From Phreatobacter oligotrophus (GTDB lineage Bacteria > Pseudomonadota > Alphaproteobacteria > Rhizobiales > Phreatobacteraceae): a stretch of DNA of 64,000 bases. Both the position numbers and the translations under genes were made by a program. Positions 27,021 through 36,029 of the stretch are shown piece after piece. The stretch's first letter is position 1, and each line of letters opens with the position of its first letter. The stretch is from assembly GCF_003046185.1 (NCBI RefSeq), contig NZ_PZZL01000004.1, forward strand, positions 463,129-527,128. The letters are read 5' to 3'. The notes beneath the pieces are model-generated. The model did not search any database. It saw nothing but the letters and a program-made list of their open reading frames with translations, and was not told where the DNA came from.

Positions 27021-27287
27021 ATGAGCGCCCCCGATTCAGACCTCGAAGCCGCCATCCTGACGCTCGCCGCGGCGCGCGGGCCGGACAAATCCATCTGCCC
27101 GTCGGAAGCGGCGAAACAGGTGGGCACCGATCGCGGCATCGACTGGCACAGCCTGATGCAGCCGGTCCGCCGCACCGCCGTGCGGCTGGCCATGGAGGGA
27201 CGGCTCATCATCCTGCGCAAGGGCAAGCCAGTGGACCCCGCCGACTTTCGCGGCGTCTATCGCCTCACCGTTCCCCGCCAGGACTGA
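27021..27287 (+). CDS. DUF3253 family protein
   Basis: 88 residues from the ATG at 27021 (a GTG at 27006 is possible). A winged-helix-like small domain: LEAAILTLAAARGPDKSICPSEAAKQVG, then a variable loop, VRRTAVRLAMEGRLIILRKGKPVDPADFRGVYRL. The order ...SICPSEVAR...R.A.RLA..G.I.....G..VDP...RGP.R. is the DUF3253 signature; function is unknown, nucleic-acid binding is conceivable. It is divergent from the Cys-rich secreted protein, with 82 bases between the starts. Confidence 0.82.
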   Translation: MSAPDSDLEAAILTLAAARGPDKSICPSEAAKQVGTDRGIDWHSLMQPVRRTAVRLAMEGRLIILRKGKPVDPADFRGVYRLTVPRQD

Positions 27288-27291
27288 TGCC

Positions 27292-28110
27292 TCAAGGGCT
27301 AGGAAACAGCGCGTCCGTGCGCCCGCCGACCCGATAGGCGAGCAGGCCGACCCACTCGCGCGCCATGCGATCGGTGAGGTCGAGACCGCGGCTCATCGGC
27401 AGGATCGGGCGGGTGAGCTCGCGATCCGTGCCGCGCGTCTCGAAATCGGTGGGATAGGCGATGACCGGCCAGCCGGCCTGCCGGAAGATGCCGACCGAGC
27501 GCGGCATGTGCCAGGCGGAGGTGACGAGCAGCCAGCGTTCACCCGGTTGCGGCTTCACCAGGGCCTTGGAGAGCACGGCATTCTCGTAGGTGTTGCGGCT
27601 CTCCCGCTCCAGCGTCAGGCGCTCCGGCGCAAGGCCGAGCTGGCGGAACAGGGCAAGGGCCGCACCGGCCTCGTCCAGGCCGCTGGTGCGGAAGACTTCC
27701 GCCGATCCGCCGGTAAAGACGATCCGCGCGTCGGGGAAGCGACGGGCGAGCGCGACGGCCTCGGTCATCCGTCCCGGCGCGGCGCCGATCGTCGGCTGTC
27801 CCCGCGCGGCAGTGGTGAGCTGGTCCATGGAGCCGCCGAGCACGATGATGCCGGTCGGCGCCGCCATGTCCGCGGGCGGCGAGGGGAAGCGATCCTCCAG
27901 GGGCCGGGCGAGCCACAAACCAAGCGGAGCGATACCGCAGAGAAGGAGCCCCAGCGCACCGAGGACAACCAGCCGGCGCCCTCCCCGCGACCATCGGGTG
28001 AAGAGCAGCAGCGCGCCGACGACGAGGATGGCGGTGAGCAGGTTCGACGGCGCCGCGAACCACCAGAGCAACTTCGACAGGTAGAAGAAGAGGTGGTTCG
28101 CCAGGCTCAT
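27292..28110 (-). CDS. YdcF-like membrane protein (DUF218)
   Basis: 272 residues. Two N-terminal membrane segments (about 20-38 and 47-68) precede a DUF218/YdcF domain on the periplasmic or cytoplasmic face: [43 protein letters not shown] and [16 protein letters not shown]. The E-x-x-S-x-N-T-x-E-N motif is the family hallmark (ElyC/SanA group, cell-envelope polymer metabolism). Its start overlaps the ivd stop by 2 bases (ATGA), so it is the second gene of that operon, although no functional link to leucine breakdown is evident. Confidence 0.9.
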   Translation of the reverse strand: MSLANHLFFYLSKLLWWFAAPSNLLTAILVVGALLLFTRWSRGGRRLVVLGALGLLLCGIAPLGLWLARPLEDRFPSPPADMAAPTGIIVLGGSMDQLTTAARGQPTIGAAPGRMTEAVALARRFPDARIVFTGGSAEVFRTSGLDEAGAALALFRQLGLAPERLTLERESRNTYENAVLSKALVKPQPGERWLLVTSAWHMPRSVGIFRQAGWPVIAYPTDFETRGTDRELTRPILPMSRGLDLTDRMAREWVGLLAYRVGGRTDALFPSP

Positions 28111-29279
28111 GCCGTCTTCTGGAACAGCTCGCGGCCGATCAGCATGCGGCGGATCTCAGATGTGCCCGCGCCGATCTCGTAGAGCTTGGCGTCGCGCAGC
28201 AGGCGGCCGGTGGGATAGTCGTTGATGTAGCCGTTGCCGCCGAGCAGCTGGATCGCGTCCAGCGCCATCTTCGTGGCGTTCTCCGCGGCATAGAGGATGG
28301 CGCCGGCGGCATCCTCGCGGGTGGTCTGGCCGCGGTCGCAGGCCTTGGCCACGGCATAGACATAGGCGCGGGCGGCATTCATCGACACATACATGTCGGC
28401 GAGCTTGCCCTGGACGAGCTGGAACTCGCCGATGGCCTGACCGAACTGCTTGCGCTCGTGGACATAGGGCATGACCACGTCCATGCAGGCCTGCATGATG
28501 CCGAGCGGGCCGGCCGCCAGCACGGCGCGCTCGTAGTCGAGGCCGCTCATCAGCACGTTGACGCCGCGGCCGACCTCGCCGAGCACGTTCTCCTCCGGCA
28601 CCTCGCAATCCTCGAAGACGAGCTCGCCGGTGTGGGAACCGCGCATGCCAAGCTTGTCGAGCTTCTGGGCGCAGGAGAACCCCTTGAAGCCCTTCTCGAT
28701 GAGGAAGGCGGTCATGCCGCGGGCGCCCGCCGCCGGATCGGTCTTGGCATAGACGACGAGCACGTCGGCATCGGGACCATTGGTGATCCACATCTTCGTG
28801 CCGTTGAGCACGTAGCGGTCACCCTTCTTCTCCGCCCGCAGCTTCATCGAGACGACGTCAGAGCCGGCGCCGGGCTCGGACATGGCGAGCGCGCCGACAT
28901 GCTGGCCGCTGATCAGCTTCGGCAGGTAGCGCCGCTTCTGCGCCTCCGAGCCGTTCTTGCGGATCTGGTTGACGCAGAGGTTCGAATGGGCGCCGTAGGA
29001 CAGGCCGACCGAGGCCGAGGCGCGCGAGATCTCCTCCACCGCGATGCAGTGCTCAAGATAGCCAAGGCCCGACCCACCATAGTCCTCCTCCACCGTGATG
29101 CCGAGCAGGCCGAGCCCGCCCATCTTCTCCCAGAGGTCCATCGGGAACTGGTCGGTGCGGTCGATCTCCGCGGCGCGCGGGGCGATCTCCTCCTGCGAGA
29201 AGGCGAAAACCGTGTCGCGCAGCATGTCGGCGGTCTCGCCGAGATCGAAGTCGAAGGGGCGCGGCGCGTTCCTCAGCAT
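28107..29279 (-). CDS. ivd: Isovaleryl-CoA dehydrogenase
   Basis: 390 residues from [11 protein letters not shown] at 29279, the expected length; the open frame continues upstream but not as coding sequence. FAD enzyme that converts isovaleryl-CoA to 3-methylcrotonyl-CoA, the substrate of MCC. Acyl-CoA dehydrogenase motifs: [42 protein letters not shown], and [14 protein letters not shown] at the C-terminus. The catalytic Glu lies in [15 protein letters not shown] near residue 245, the mid-chain position that distinguishes IVD from other family members. With mccA and mccB it gives two consecutive steps of leucine catabolism. Confidence 0.93.
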   Translation of the reverse strand: MLRNAPRPFDFDLGETADMLRDTVFAFSQEEIAPRAAEIDRTDQFPMDLWEKMGGLGLLGITVEEDYGGSGLGYLEHCIAVEEISRASASVGLSYGAHSNLCVNQIRKNGSEAQKRRYLPKLISGQHVGALAMSEPGAGSDVVSMKLRAEKKGDRYVLNGTKMWITNGPDADVLVVYAKTDPAAGARGMTAFLIEKGFKGFSCAQKLDKLGMRGSHTGELVFEDCEVPEENVLGEVGRGVNVLMSGLDYERAVLAAGPLGIMQACMDVVMPYVHERKQFGQAIGEFQLVQGKLADMYVSMNAARAYVYAVAKACDRGQTTREDAAGAILYAAENATKMALDAIQLLGGNGYINDYPTGRLLRDAKLYEIGAGTSEIRRMLIGRELFQKTA

Positions 29280-29378
29280 GGGGGCATCCTTCAGGTGCGG
29301 CCCTTCGTCCGGGGCCGGGCCATGGTTATAGAAGCGGCCGGAACCCATGTCATGATCGCCGAGAGGCAGGGTGAAGCG

Positions 29379-29864
29379 ATGACGCAGCAGAACGGGGCGA
29401 GCGACTATGCCGAGCGGCCGAACCGCTGGCCGCTTCCGCCGGTCATTTTCGGCCTGTCGCTGGCCCTCGGCTTCGGGCTCGACAGCCTGGCGCGGGTGGC
29501 GCTGCCCGCCCCCGGCATCGCCAAGCTCCTCGGCGCGCTGGCGCTCGGCGCCGGGCTGGCGCTCGTGCTGTGGTCGACCTCGACGCTGTCGCGCGCCCGC
29601 ACGGCGATCCTGCCGCATCACCCCGCGACGCGGCTGGTGACATCAGGCCCCTTCGCCTGGAGCCGCAACCCCATCTATCTCGGCGAACTCTGCCTCATCG
29701 CCGGCTTCGGCGGGGTGGAGGGATCGCTCGCCTATCTCATCGCCGCAGCCGTCTTCGTGATGGCCATGACCCATTTCGCCATCCGTCGCGAGGAGGCCCA
29801 CCTCGCCGCGCGGTTCGGGGCTGAGTGGGAGGCTTACGCGGCGCGCGTGAGGCGATGGGTGTAA
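29379..29864 (+). CDS. Isoprenylcysteine carboxyl methyltransferase-like membrane protein
   Basis: 161 residues; start at 29379 is the best-placed ATG, an in-frame ATG 27 bases earlier is possible. Four hydrophobic segments and the ICMT/PEMT-type C-terminal SAM motif: [22 protein letters not shown], then [27 protein letters not shown]. Bacterial members methylate unknown lipids, quinone or small-molecule acceptors. Divergent from ivd, with 99 bases between start codons. Confidence 0.87.
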   Translation: MTQQNGASDYAERPNRWPLPPVIFGLSLALGFGLDSLARVALPAPGIAKLLGALALGAGLALVLWSTSTLSRARTAILPHHPATRLVTSGPFAWSRNPIYLGELCLIAGFGGVEGSLAYLIAAAVFVMAMTHFAIRREEAHLAARFGAEWEAYAARVRRWV

Positions 29865-29909
29865 GGCGGTTGGTGCATCGCTTGCGATCTGGCAGGTGAA
29901 CCGCAGTCC

Positions 29910-30001
29910 GTCATGCCCGGGCTTGGCCCGGGCATCCACGACTTGAACACGACGCTTGAGGGCCAGAATTCGTGGATGCCCGGCACAAGGCCGGGCATGA
30001 C
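29910..30001. repeat. Dispersed palindromic repeat, copy 3 of 3
   Basis: GTCATGCCCGGG...CCCGGGCATCCACGACTTG, then TTCGTGGATGCCCGGCACA and GGCCGGGCATGAC. The centre (ACACGACGCTTGAGGGCCAG) differs from the other copies but the arms and order are the same. It sits between convergent genes (ICMT-like and GH25), as do the other two copies. Confidence 0.85.
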
Positions 30002-30053
30002 GGGCTCAGGGTCCCGCGGCAGGACCATTCGGGCTTCTTGTCTCGGATGACTG

Positions 30054-31043
30054 TCAGAACCGCGGCCGGGAGGCCGGCACGGGCGCGCTGGTCATGGCCG
30101 GTGTCTCGGCGGTCGGGACGGCCGCCGCCGGAACGTTGGTCGTCGCGGCCGGAACCTGCTGGGCTTGCGTCTCCGCCGCCGCCACCGTCACGGCCGGCGC
30201 AGCCGGAGCCTGGGGCGCGGGAGCCGAGGCCACCGCCGTCGCACCATGGTGGTGATGCCGATGGCGGAAGCCGGTCTGGGCCAGCTGCTGCCACTGGTGG
30301 TGCGAGCCGGCGAAGACGTTGCGGTCCACCGGCGTGGAAATGCCGGCGACACGGCCGGTGGCGGTGATCTGCCAGAAGGCCCAGCGGCGGCCGGGATAGC
30401 GCTCGTGCGGCACGGCCGCGACCGATCTCACCCAGAACGGGTATTCGGCGAACTCGCCGTTGGCGAGCACCTCGCGATGGAACTTGATGTCGGCATAGAT
30501 GATCGGCTTTTTGCCGTAATGGCGTTCCATGGCGTGCAGGAATTCCCGCATCTTCGCCTGGGCCAGCGGCACCGGAACGCGGCGCGGGCAGGTCGGCGAC
30601 TGGAAATTCCATTCCACGTCGAGCACCGGGGGCAGCGCATCCGGCTCCACCGGCACATTGCGCTTGAACCACTCGATCTGCTCGGCCATGGGCCGGCACC
30701 AATAGGTGAAATGGTAGGCGCCGCGCGGGATGCCCGCCCGGCGCGCGCCTTCCCAATTCTCGCGGAAACGGCTGTCGAGCAGGTCGCCGCCTTCCGTCGC
30801 CTTGATGAAGGCGAAGGACACGCCGGCCGCCCTCACCTGCTGCCAGTCGATCGTGCCCTGGTACTTCGACACGTCGATGCCATGCACGGGATGGGCGTGA
30901 TGGCCCACCGTATGCGTGATGGTCGGGAAGGGATGGTCGCCCGTCGCCGCAGCCGAGACCTCGGCCGTCGGCACGCTGCCGCAGCCGGCGAGCTGGAGCC
31001 CCAGCAGGGTCACGGCGGCGATGAAAAGCGGGCGTCGCGTCAT
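30054..31043 (-). CDS. GH25-type lysozyme lipoprotein with His- and Ala/Pro-rich tail
   Basis: 329 residues. The start at 31043 gives a lipoprotein signal with lipobox LAGC (Cys21). The catalytic domain (about 54-260) begins HGIDVSKYQGTIDW (Asp57) and contains FIKATEGGD and the Asp-x-Glu pair in VLDVEWNF, the acid/base region of GH25 muramidases, plus GKKPIIYADIKFH and WAFWQIT. It cuts N-acetylmuramyl bonds in peptidoglycan. The last 70 residues are low complexity, starting with an unusual FRHRHHHHG run and continuing Ala/Pro/Thr-rich, perhaps a wall-associated or metal-binding tail. Confidence 0.92.
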   Translation of the reverse strand: MTRRPLFIAAVTLLGLQLAGCGSVPTAEVSAAATGDHPFPTITHTVGHHAHPVHGIDVSKYQGTIDWQQVRAAGVSFAFIKATEGGDLLDSRFRENWEGARRAGIPRGAYHFTYWCRPMAEQIEWFKRNVPVEPDALPPVLDVEWNFQSPTCPRRVPVPLAQAKMREFLHAMERHYGKKPIIYADIKFHREVLANGEFAEYPFWVRSVAAVPHERYPGRRWAFWQITATGRVAGISTPVDRNVFAGSHHQWQQLAQTGFRHRHHHHGATAVASAPAPQAPAAPAVTVAAAETQAQQVPAATTNVPAAAVPTAETPAMTSAPVPASRPRF

Positions 31044-31098
31044 GGTTACGGCTCTGGCGGGAAAATGCGGCCGCGCTGCGGCGGCCGCCTCAGGACCC

Positions 31099-31818
31099 TT
31101 ATGCTTTACGGCCGGTTTCTTTTTCGTAGCGCGCCTTGGTCTCGGCATTCGGCGGATAAAGGCCCGGCAGCGGCAGGCCCTTCTCGACCTCGCCCATCAG
31201 CCAGCCCTCGAGGTGCTCCTGCGCCTCGGCGGCCTCCAGCACGGCATCCACCATGTCCTGGGGAATGAGGACGGCGCCGTCGCCATCGCAGACCACGATG
31301 TCATTCGGGAAGACGGCGACGCCGCCGCAGCCGATCGGCTCCTGCCAGTTGATGAAGGTGAGCGCCGCGACCGAGGCCGGGGCGGCCGCGCCCGAGCACC
31401 AGACCGGCAGGCCGGTGCCGCGCACGCCGTCGGCGTCACGGACGACGCCGTCCGTCACCAGCGCCGCAACGCCGCGCTTCGCCATGCGGGCGCAGAGGAT
31501 GTCGCCGAAAATGCCGGCATCCTTCGAGCCCATGGCATCGACCACGGCGATCACGCCCTCGGGCATGGCCTCGATGGCGCCGCGGGTGGAGATCGGGTTC
31601 GACCAGCTCGCGGGGGTGGCGAGATCCTCGCGCGCGGGGACGAAGCGCAGGGTGAAGGCGCGGCCGACCGTGCGCTTGCCGGCATGGGAGAAGGGCGCGG
31701 TGCCCGCCATCCAGATCTTCCGGAGACCCTTCTTGAGGAGCACCGTCGTCAGGGTCGCGGTGGTGATGGTCTCGAGCTTGGCCTTGACGGCGGGATCGAG
31801 CGGCAGGACGGCGGTCAT
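31099..31818 (-). CDS. RraA-like family protein (HMG aldolase/oxaloacetate decarboxylase type)
   Basis: 239 residues from the ATG at 31818. RraA fold: TATLTTVLLKKGLRK, GRAFTLRFVPA, then VIAVVDAMGSKDAGIFGDILCARMAKRGVAALVTDGVVRDADGVRGTGLPVW, whose G-D-I-L and R-D segments are the divalent metal and oxyacid-binding site of 4-hydroxy-4-methyl-2-oxoglutarate aldolases and oxaloacetate decarboxylases. FPNDIVVCDGDGAVLIP follows. The same segments occur in RraA, so activity cannot be fixed; the intact Arg-Asp favours an enzyme. Stands alone. Confidence 0.88.
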   Translation of the reverse strand: MTAVLPLDPAVKAKLETITTATLTTVLLKKGLRKIWMAGTAPFSHAGKRTVGRAFTLRFVPAREDLATPASWSNPISTRGAIEAMPEGVIAVVDAMGSKDAGIFGDILCARMAKRGVAALVTDGVVRDADGVRGTGLPVWCSGAAAPASVAALTFINWQEPIGCGGVAVFPNDIVVCDGDGAVLIPQDMVDAVLEAAEAQEHLEGWLMGEVEKGLPLPGLYPPNAETKARYEKETGRKA

Positions 31819-31951
31819 GGAGGGTCTCTGGGGTGAGGGTTCGAGGGCACGGAAACTGCCCCACCCCGGCCCGCCTGTCGAGCGTCGCGGCCATGCGTTC
31901 GTGAGCCACGACACATTCGCTGCGCCGGCAGGCCGACGAGCGGCCCTGGCC

Positions 31952-33517
31952 TCAGCCCGCAGCGGCCAGATCACGCGGCGGCGCAGCGGCCGCGGCATAG
32001 CGCCGCTCGAACTCAGCCACTGTCATCGGGCGCGCCAGATGATAACCCTGCATGAGCCCGCAACCGGCAGCGCGCAGGAAACGCGCCTGTTCGGCGGTCT
32101 CGACGCCCTCGGCGACGACCTTCAGCCCGAGGGCCCGTCCCAGATTGACGACGCAGTGGAGAATGGTCGCCGCCTCGACGCCGCTATCGAGGTCGGCAAC
32201 AAAGCTGCGGTCGACCTTGAGGGCGTCGAGGTTGAAGCGCCGGAGATAGCTGAGCGAGGAAAAGCCCGTGCCGAAATCGTCGAGGGCGATCTTCACCCCG
32301 AGTGCGCGCAACTCGTGCGTCACGGCGCGGGCATGCTCGGCGTCCTCGATCATGACGCTCTCGGTGATCTCCAGCACGAGGCGGTCCGCCGGCAAGCCGC
32401 TGTCGGCCAGCGCAGCCTTCACCTGGGCGACGAAATCACCGCGCCGGAACTGGATCGGCGAGACGTTGACCGAGACGAACAGCTCCTCCCAGCGCGCCGC
32501 AGCCCGGCAAGCAAGGCCCAGGATGTTCGCCCCCAGGCGGTGGATCAGGCCGCAGCTCTCCGCCAGGGCCACGAATTCAGCCGGCCCCACCCGGCCGCGA
32601 TAGGGATGGTTCCAGCGGGCCAGCGCCTCGACGCCCTTCATGGTGACGCCGTCGGACCCGAAGATCGGCTGCAGGTCGATGTCGATCTCGCCATTGATCA
32701 GCGCGCCGCGCAGCTCCCGTTCCTGATAGCGGCGCTGGGATTCGTCGCGGTCCATGTCGGGGTGGAACGCCACGGCGCAGTTCTTGCCGCGCGCCTTGGC
32801 GAGATAGAGCGCCCGGTCGGCGCGCCGCATCATGTCGTCACGCACCGTGCCGCGCTCCTGCGTGGCGCAAAAGCCGATGGAGGCCCCGACCGACAGGGTG
32901 TGTCCATCGAGGGCGATGGGCTTGCGGACCTCGGTGATGATCAGCCGGCAGGCGGCCGCGATGTCGGTGGCCTCCGGCGCCCCCTCGATCAGCACGGCGA
33001 ATTCGTCGCCGCCAAGCCGCCCGATGGCGACGTCCGGCCCGCAGACGAAGCGCAGGCGCCGCGCCACCTCCGCCAGCACCGCGTCACCGGCGTGATGCCC
33101 GTAGGTGTCGTTGATCTCCTTGAACAGGTCGAGATCGAGCAGCAGCAGCGTCACGCCGCCGCGGCGCTCGATGCTATCGAGCGAGGTCTCGAAGGTGCGG
33201 CAGAAGGCAGCGCGATCGGCGAGGCCGGTGAGGGCATCGATGCCCATGGGCAGGAGGAACCGGGAACCGGCGATGACATCGCGCTGGGACAGCCGCAGCC
33301 GCAGCAGCAGCCCGAGCGTGAGGAGGGTGCCTGCGACCACCCAGGCGCTGATCTGACCAACCCAGGAGCCATGGGATCCCATCACCAGCCGGACGGGCGT
33401 CCAGGCATGGACGGCGAGCATCAGAGCAGCCGCGGCGATCGAAACGACGCCAAATCCGACCGCCCAGACTTGACCGCTCAAGGCGGCATCGGCGCGGCGC
33501 TTGACTGACAATGACAT
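31952..33517 (-). CDS. GGDEF-EAL cyclic-di-GMP protein, membrane bound
   Basis: 521 residues. Two membrane segments (about 15-36 and 53-74) precede a GGDEF domain with intact RLGGDEFAVL (169-173) and an EAL domain starting at GVEALARWNHP, with SVNVSPIQF, LEITES, DDFGTGFSSLSYL and KVVAEGVET. Both active-site signatures look complete, so it could both make and degrade c-di-GMP. No RxxD inhibition site is present five residues before GGDEF. No separate sensor domain is present. An ATG 39 bases upstream is an alternative start. Confidence 0.93.
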   Translation of the reverse strand: MSLSVKRRADAALSGQVWAVGFGVVSIAAAALMLAVHAWTPVRLVMGSHGSWVGQISAWVVAGTLLTLGLLLRLRLSQRDVIAGSRFLLPMGIDALTGLADRAAFCRTFETSLDSIERRGGVTLLLLDLDLFKEINDTYGHHAGDAVLAEVARRLRFVCGPDVAIGRLGGDEFAVLIEGAPEATDIAAACRLIITEVRKPIALDGHTLSVGASIGFCATQERGTVRDDMMRRADRALYLAKARGKNCAVAFHPDMDRDESQRRYQERELRGALINGEIDIDLQPIFGSDGVTMKGVEALARWNHPYRGRVGPAEFVALAESCGLIHRLGANILGLACRAAARWEELFVSVNVSPIQFRRGDFVAQVKAALADSGLPADRLVLEITESVMIEDAEHARAVTHELRALGVKIALDDFGTGFSSLSYLRRFNLDALKVDRSFVADLDSGVEAATILHCVVNLGRALGLKVVAEGVETAEQARFLRAAGCGLMQGYHLARPMTVAEFERRYAAAAAPPRDLAAAG

Positions 33518-33668
33518 TCCGGATCCCCGGCGGGCACGCAATACACTGGCGGCCAACCTATACGGGCAAGCTTTAATATTGTGTTGGCACGCCCCGGCGC
33601 CCGTTTTGCCACATGAATTGCATGTAGAAAAACGATGAGCCGGCTCTTTTTACGTACCGTAATGCAAC

Positions 33669-35081
33669 CTACAACTTAAACCACCAGGTTGCGATGGTGA
33701 GAAAACTCAGGAAACCCGTCACGTCCGTGACAGTCGTGACGAAGGGCCCCGATGAAATCGCCGGATCGACGCGCAACCGGTCGAGCAGCAGCGGGATGAG
33801 CACGCCGCCGAGCGAGCCCGCGACGAGGTTGCAGACGAGAGCCAGGCCGATCACCACGCCGATATTGGCGTTGGTGAACCAGAAGCTGGCCACCGTGCCG
33901 GTGATGATGGCGAAGGCGATGCCGTTGATGAAGCCGACGGAGACCTCGCGCCGGACGATGCGCCAGGCGTTACGGGGACCGAGTTCGCGCGTGGCGAGGG
34001 CGCGCACCGCGACCGTCATGGTCTGGGTGGCGGCATTGCCGCCCTGGCTCGCCACGATCGGCGCGAGGACGGCGAGCGCCACCATCTCCGCCAGCTGGAC
34101 CTCAAAGGATTTCAGCACGGTCGTCGCCAGGAAGGCGGTGATCAGGTTGATGAACAGCCAGCGGAAGCGGCCCTTGGCCGTGGTCCAGACGCTGTCGGAG
34201 ATTTCCTCGTCCGCCTTGACGCCGCCGAGCTGCTTGATGTCGGCATCCGCCTCCTCCTCGATGACGTCGACGATGTCGTCGACGGTCAGGACGCCGACGA
34301 GGCGATTGCCCTCGTCCACCACCGGGGCGGAGAGCAGGTTGTAGCGTTCGAACATGAACGCCACGTCCTCCTGGTCCTCGCTCGCCGTGACCGTGCGCGT
34401 CTCCTCCTCGAGGATGTCGGTGACCGCCACGGGGCGCTGGGTGCGCAGGAGCCGGTCGAGGCGGACATGGCCCTGGAGGTGATAGCCGGGATCCACCACG
34501 AAGATTTCGGTGAAGTCGTCCGGCAGATCCGCGGACTCCCGCAGATGGTCGATCACCTGCCCCACCGTCCAGAAGGGCGGGACGGCGATGAACTCGTCCT
34601 TCATGCGCCGGCCGGCCGAGCCCTCCGGATAGTCGAAGGCGCGGCGCAGCGCGAAGCGGTCGCTGGCCGGCAGCTTGTCGAGGATCTCGCTCCGCTCCTC
34701 CTCGTCGAGATCCTCGAGGATCGCGACGGCGTCGTCGGTCTCGAGCTCGGCGATGCCCTCGGCGACCTGCTCGGGCTCCATCTCCTCGAGGATCTCGACG
34801 CGGATGGTCTCGTCGACCTCGGTCAGTGCGGTGAAATCGAAATCCGCCCCGAGCAACTCGACGAGGCGATTGCGGTCGTCCGGGTCGAGCTGGGCGAGCA
34901 GCGCGCCGACATCGGCCTCGTGGGCATCGGAAACAAGCGTCTTCAGGCTCTCGGCATCGGCCTCGCCGAGCATGCCGCAGACGATGTCGACGACCTCGGG
35001 CAGCAGCTCCCCATCGTCATCGCGCCAGTCGCGGTCGCGCCATTCGAGTGCACGGGCGAGAGGCGGCTGGGTCTCGACCAT
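33669..35081 (-). CDS. mgtE: Magnesium transporter MgtE
   Basis: 470 residues. Acidic N-domain with the MgtE helical repeats (ELETDDAVAILEDLDEEERSEIL region near 110-135), two CBS domains (about 150-265, e.g. LLSAPVVDEGNRLVGVLTVDDIVDVI), a connecting helix, and a five-helix membrane domain with VASQGGNAATQTMT lining the pore. Mg2+ channel/transporter gated by Mg2+ bound at the N-domain and CBS interface. No M-box-like leader was recognised upstream. Confidence 0.95.
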   Translation of the reverse strand: MVETQPPLARALEWRDRDWRDDDGELLPEVVDIVCGMLGEADAESLKTLVSDAHEADVGALLAQLDPDDRNRLVELLGADFDFTALTEVDETIRVEILEEMEPEQVAEGIAELETDDAVAILEDLDEEERSEILDKLPASDRFALRRAFDYPEGSAGRRMKDEFIAVPPFWTVGQVIDHLRESADLPDDFTEIFVVDPGYHLQGHVRLDRLLRTQRPVAVTDILEEETRTVTASEDQEDVAFMFERYNLLSAPVVDEGNRLVGVLTVDDIVDVIEEEADADIKQLGGVKADEEISDSVWTTAKGRFRWLFINLITAFLATTVLKSFEVQLAEMVALAVLAPIVASQGGNAATQTMTVAVRALATRELGPRNAWRIVRREVSVGFINGIAFAIITGTVASFWFTNANIGVVIGLALVCNLVAGSLGGVLIPLLLDRLRVDPAISSGPFVTTVTDVTGFLSFLTIATWWFKL

Positions 35082-35206
35082 GGCGGGCCTCCCGGCGATG
35101 CGCGACGAACCATAAGGGAACGAACGTTCTTGGATGCGGCGCAGCGATTTGGCAAGCCGGTGCGGGCTAGCATGGCGCCGCCTGAATCACCGGGATACCA
35201 GCCCAC

Positions 35207-35971
35207 ATGACCCTCCTCCGGCCCTCACGCCGCCTGATCCTCGGCTCGGCCCTCGCGACGGCCCTGCCCGCCCTCGCCCGGGCGGCCTGCGGCCCGGATG
35301 TGCTTGGAACGGCCCGGGTGTTGCCGGTGCGGACCACCGGCGCGCTGAGGGTCGGTCGCAAGAGCTATCCCGCGACCCTGCCGCTCGCGCCGGGCGAGGT
35401 CGTCCTGACCTTCGATGACGGCCCCCATCCCGGCACGACCGAGCCGATCCTCGACACCCTTGCCCGCGAATGCGTCAAGGCGACCTTCTTCATGATCGGA
35501 CGCCAGGCGGAAGCCCACCCTGCCCTCGCCCGCCGCGTGCTGGCGGCCGGGCACACGGTCGGCCACCATTCCAACACCCATCCGATGACGCTGGCGCAGC
35601 TGCCGCAGGCCGCGGCCGAGGCGGATATCGAGGCCGGCTTCCGCGCCGTCGACACGGCGCTCTATGGCTCCTATGCGGGCCGGCCGCGCACCCCCTTCTT
35701 CCGCTTTCCGGGCTTCGGCGACTCCGCCGCCCTCAACCAGGGCCTTGCCGCCCGCGACATCGGCATTTTCGGCGCCGACCTCTGGGCCAGCGACTGGAAC
35801 GAGATGGCGCCCGACCAGCAGCTCGGCCTGGTCATGCGCCGCCTCGCCCAGAGCCGCGGCGGCATCCTGCTCTTCCATGACACCCGTCCGCAGACCGCGG
35901 CCATGCTGCCGGCCTGCCTGAGGGCCATGAAGGCCGCTGGCTACCGGATCGTCCACATCGTGCCCGCCTGA
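35207..35971 (+). CDS. Exported polysaccharide deacetylase (NodB family)
   Basis: 254 residues. An N-terminal signal with RRLILGSALATALPALARA (Tat-like twin Arg followed by hydrophobic stretch) precedes the NodB domain. Motifs: TFDDGPHPGTT (catalytic Asp and metal Asp), GHHSNTHP (metal His pair), RFPGFG, and late LLFHDTR with the second catalytic His. Such enzymes remove N- or O-acetyl groups from peptidoglycan or exopolysaccharide. All five motifs look intact. Followed by a strong hairpin. Confidence 0.92.
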   Translation: MTLLRPSRRLILGSALATALPALARAACGPDVLGTARVLPVRTTGALRVGRKSYPATLPLAPGEVVLTFDDGPHPGTTEPILDTLARECVKATFFMIGRQAEAHPALARRVLAAGHTVGHHSNTHPMTLAQLPQAAAEADIEAGFRAVDTALYGSYAGRPRTPFFRFPGFGDSAALNQGLAARDIGIFGADLWASDWNEMAPDQQLGLVMRRLAQSRGGILLFHDTRPQTAAMLPACLRAMKAAGYRIVHIVPA

Positions 35972-35977
35972 TGCGAA

Positions 35978-36003
35978 AAGCCCCGGCGCGGTGGCCGGGG
36001 CTT
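35978..36003 (-). terminator. Strong hairpin between the deacetylase and the binding-protein gene
   Basis: AAGCCCCGGC / GCCGGGGCTT, a 10-bp perfect stem with a 6-base loop. On the minus strand it is followed by TTTCGC, and it lies 26 bases past the stop of the minus-strand binding protein gene; it also follows the plus-strand deacetylase stop by 6 bases, so it may serve both convergent genes. Confidence 0.75.
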
Positions 36004-36029
36004 CGCTGATGTCGAAGGGTTCAGGCGGC

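Noticed and set aside
12191..30001. CRISPR array interpretation of the repeated 90-bp elements
   Set aside because: Copies are kilobases apart, palindromic and not regularly spaced; there are no spacers or cas genes.
33603..33650. Terminator for mgtE near GAGCCGGCTC-TTTTT
   Set aside because: The central GAGCCGGCTC has essentially no loop and the flanking A/T runs pair only with a four-base bulge; too weak to call, although it lies 20-60 bases after the mgtE stop.
35082..35206. M-box or other Mg-responsive leader for mgtE
   Set aside because: Upstream sequence is only 125 bases to the divergent deacetylase start and shows no recognisable riboswitch core.
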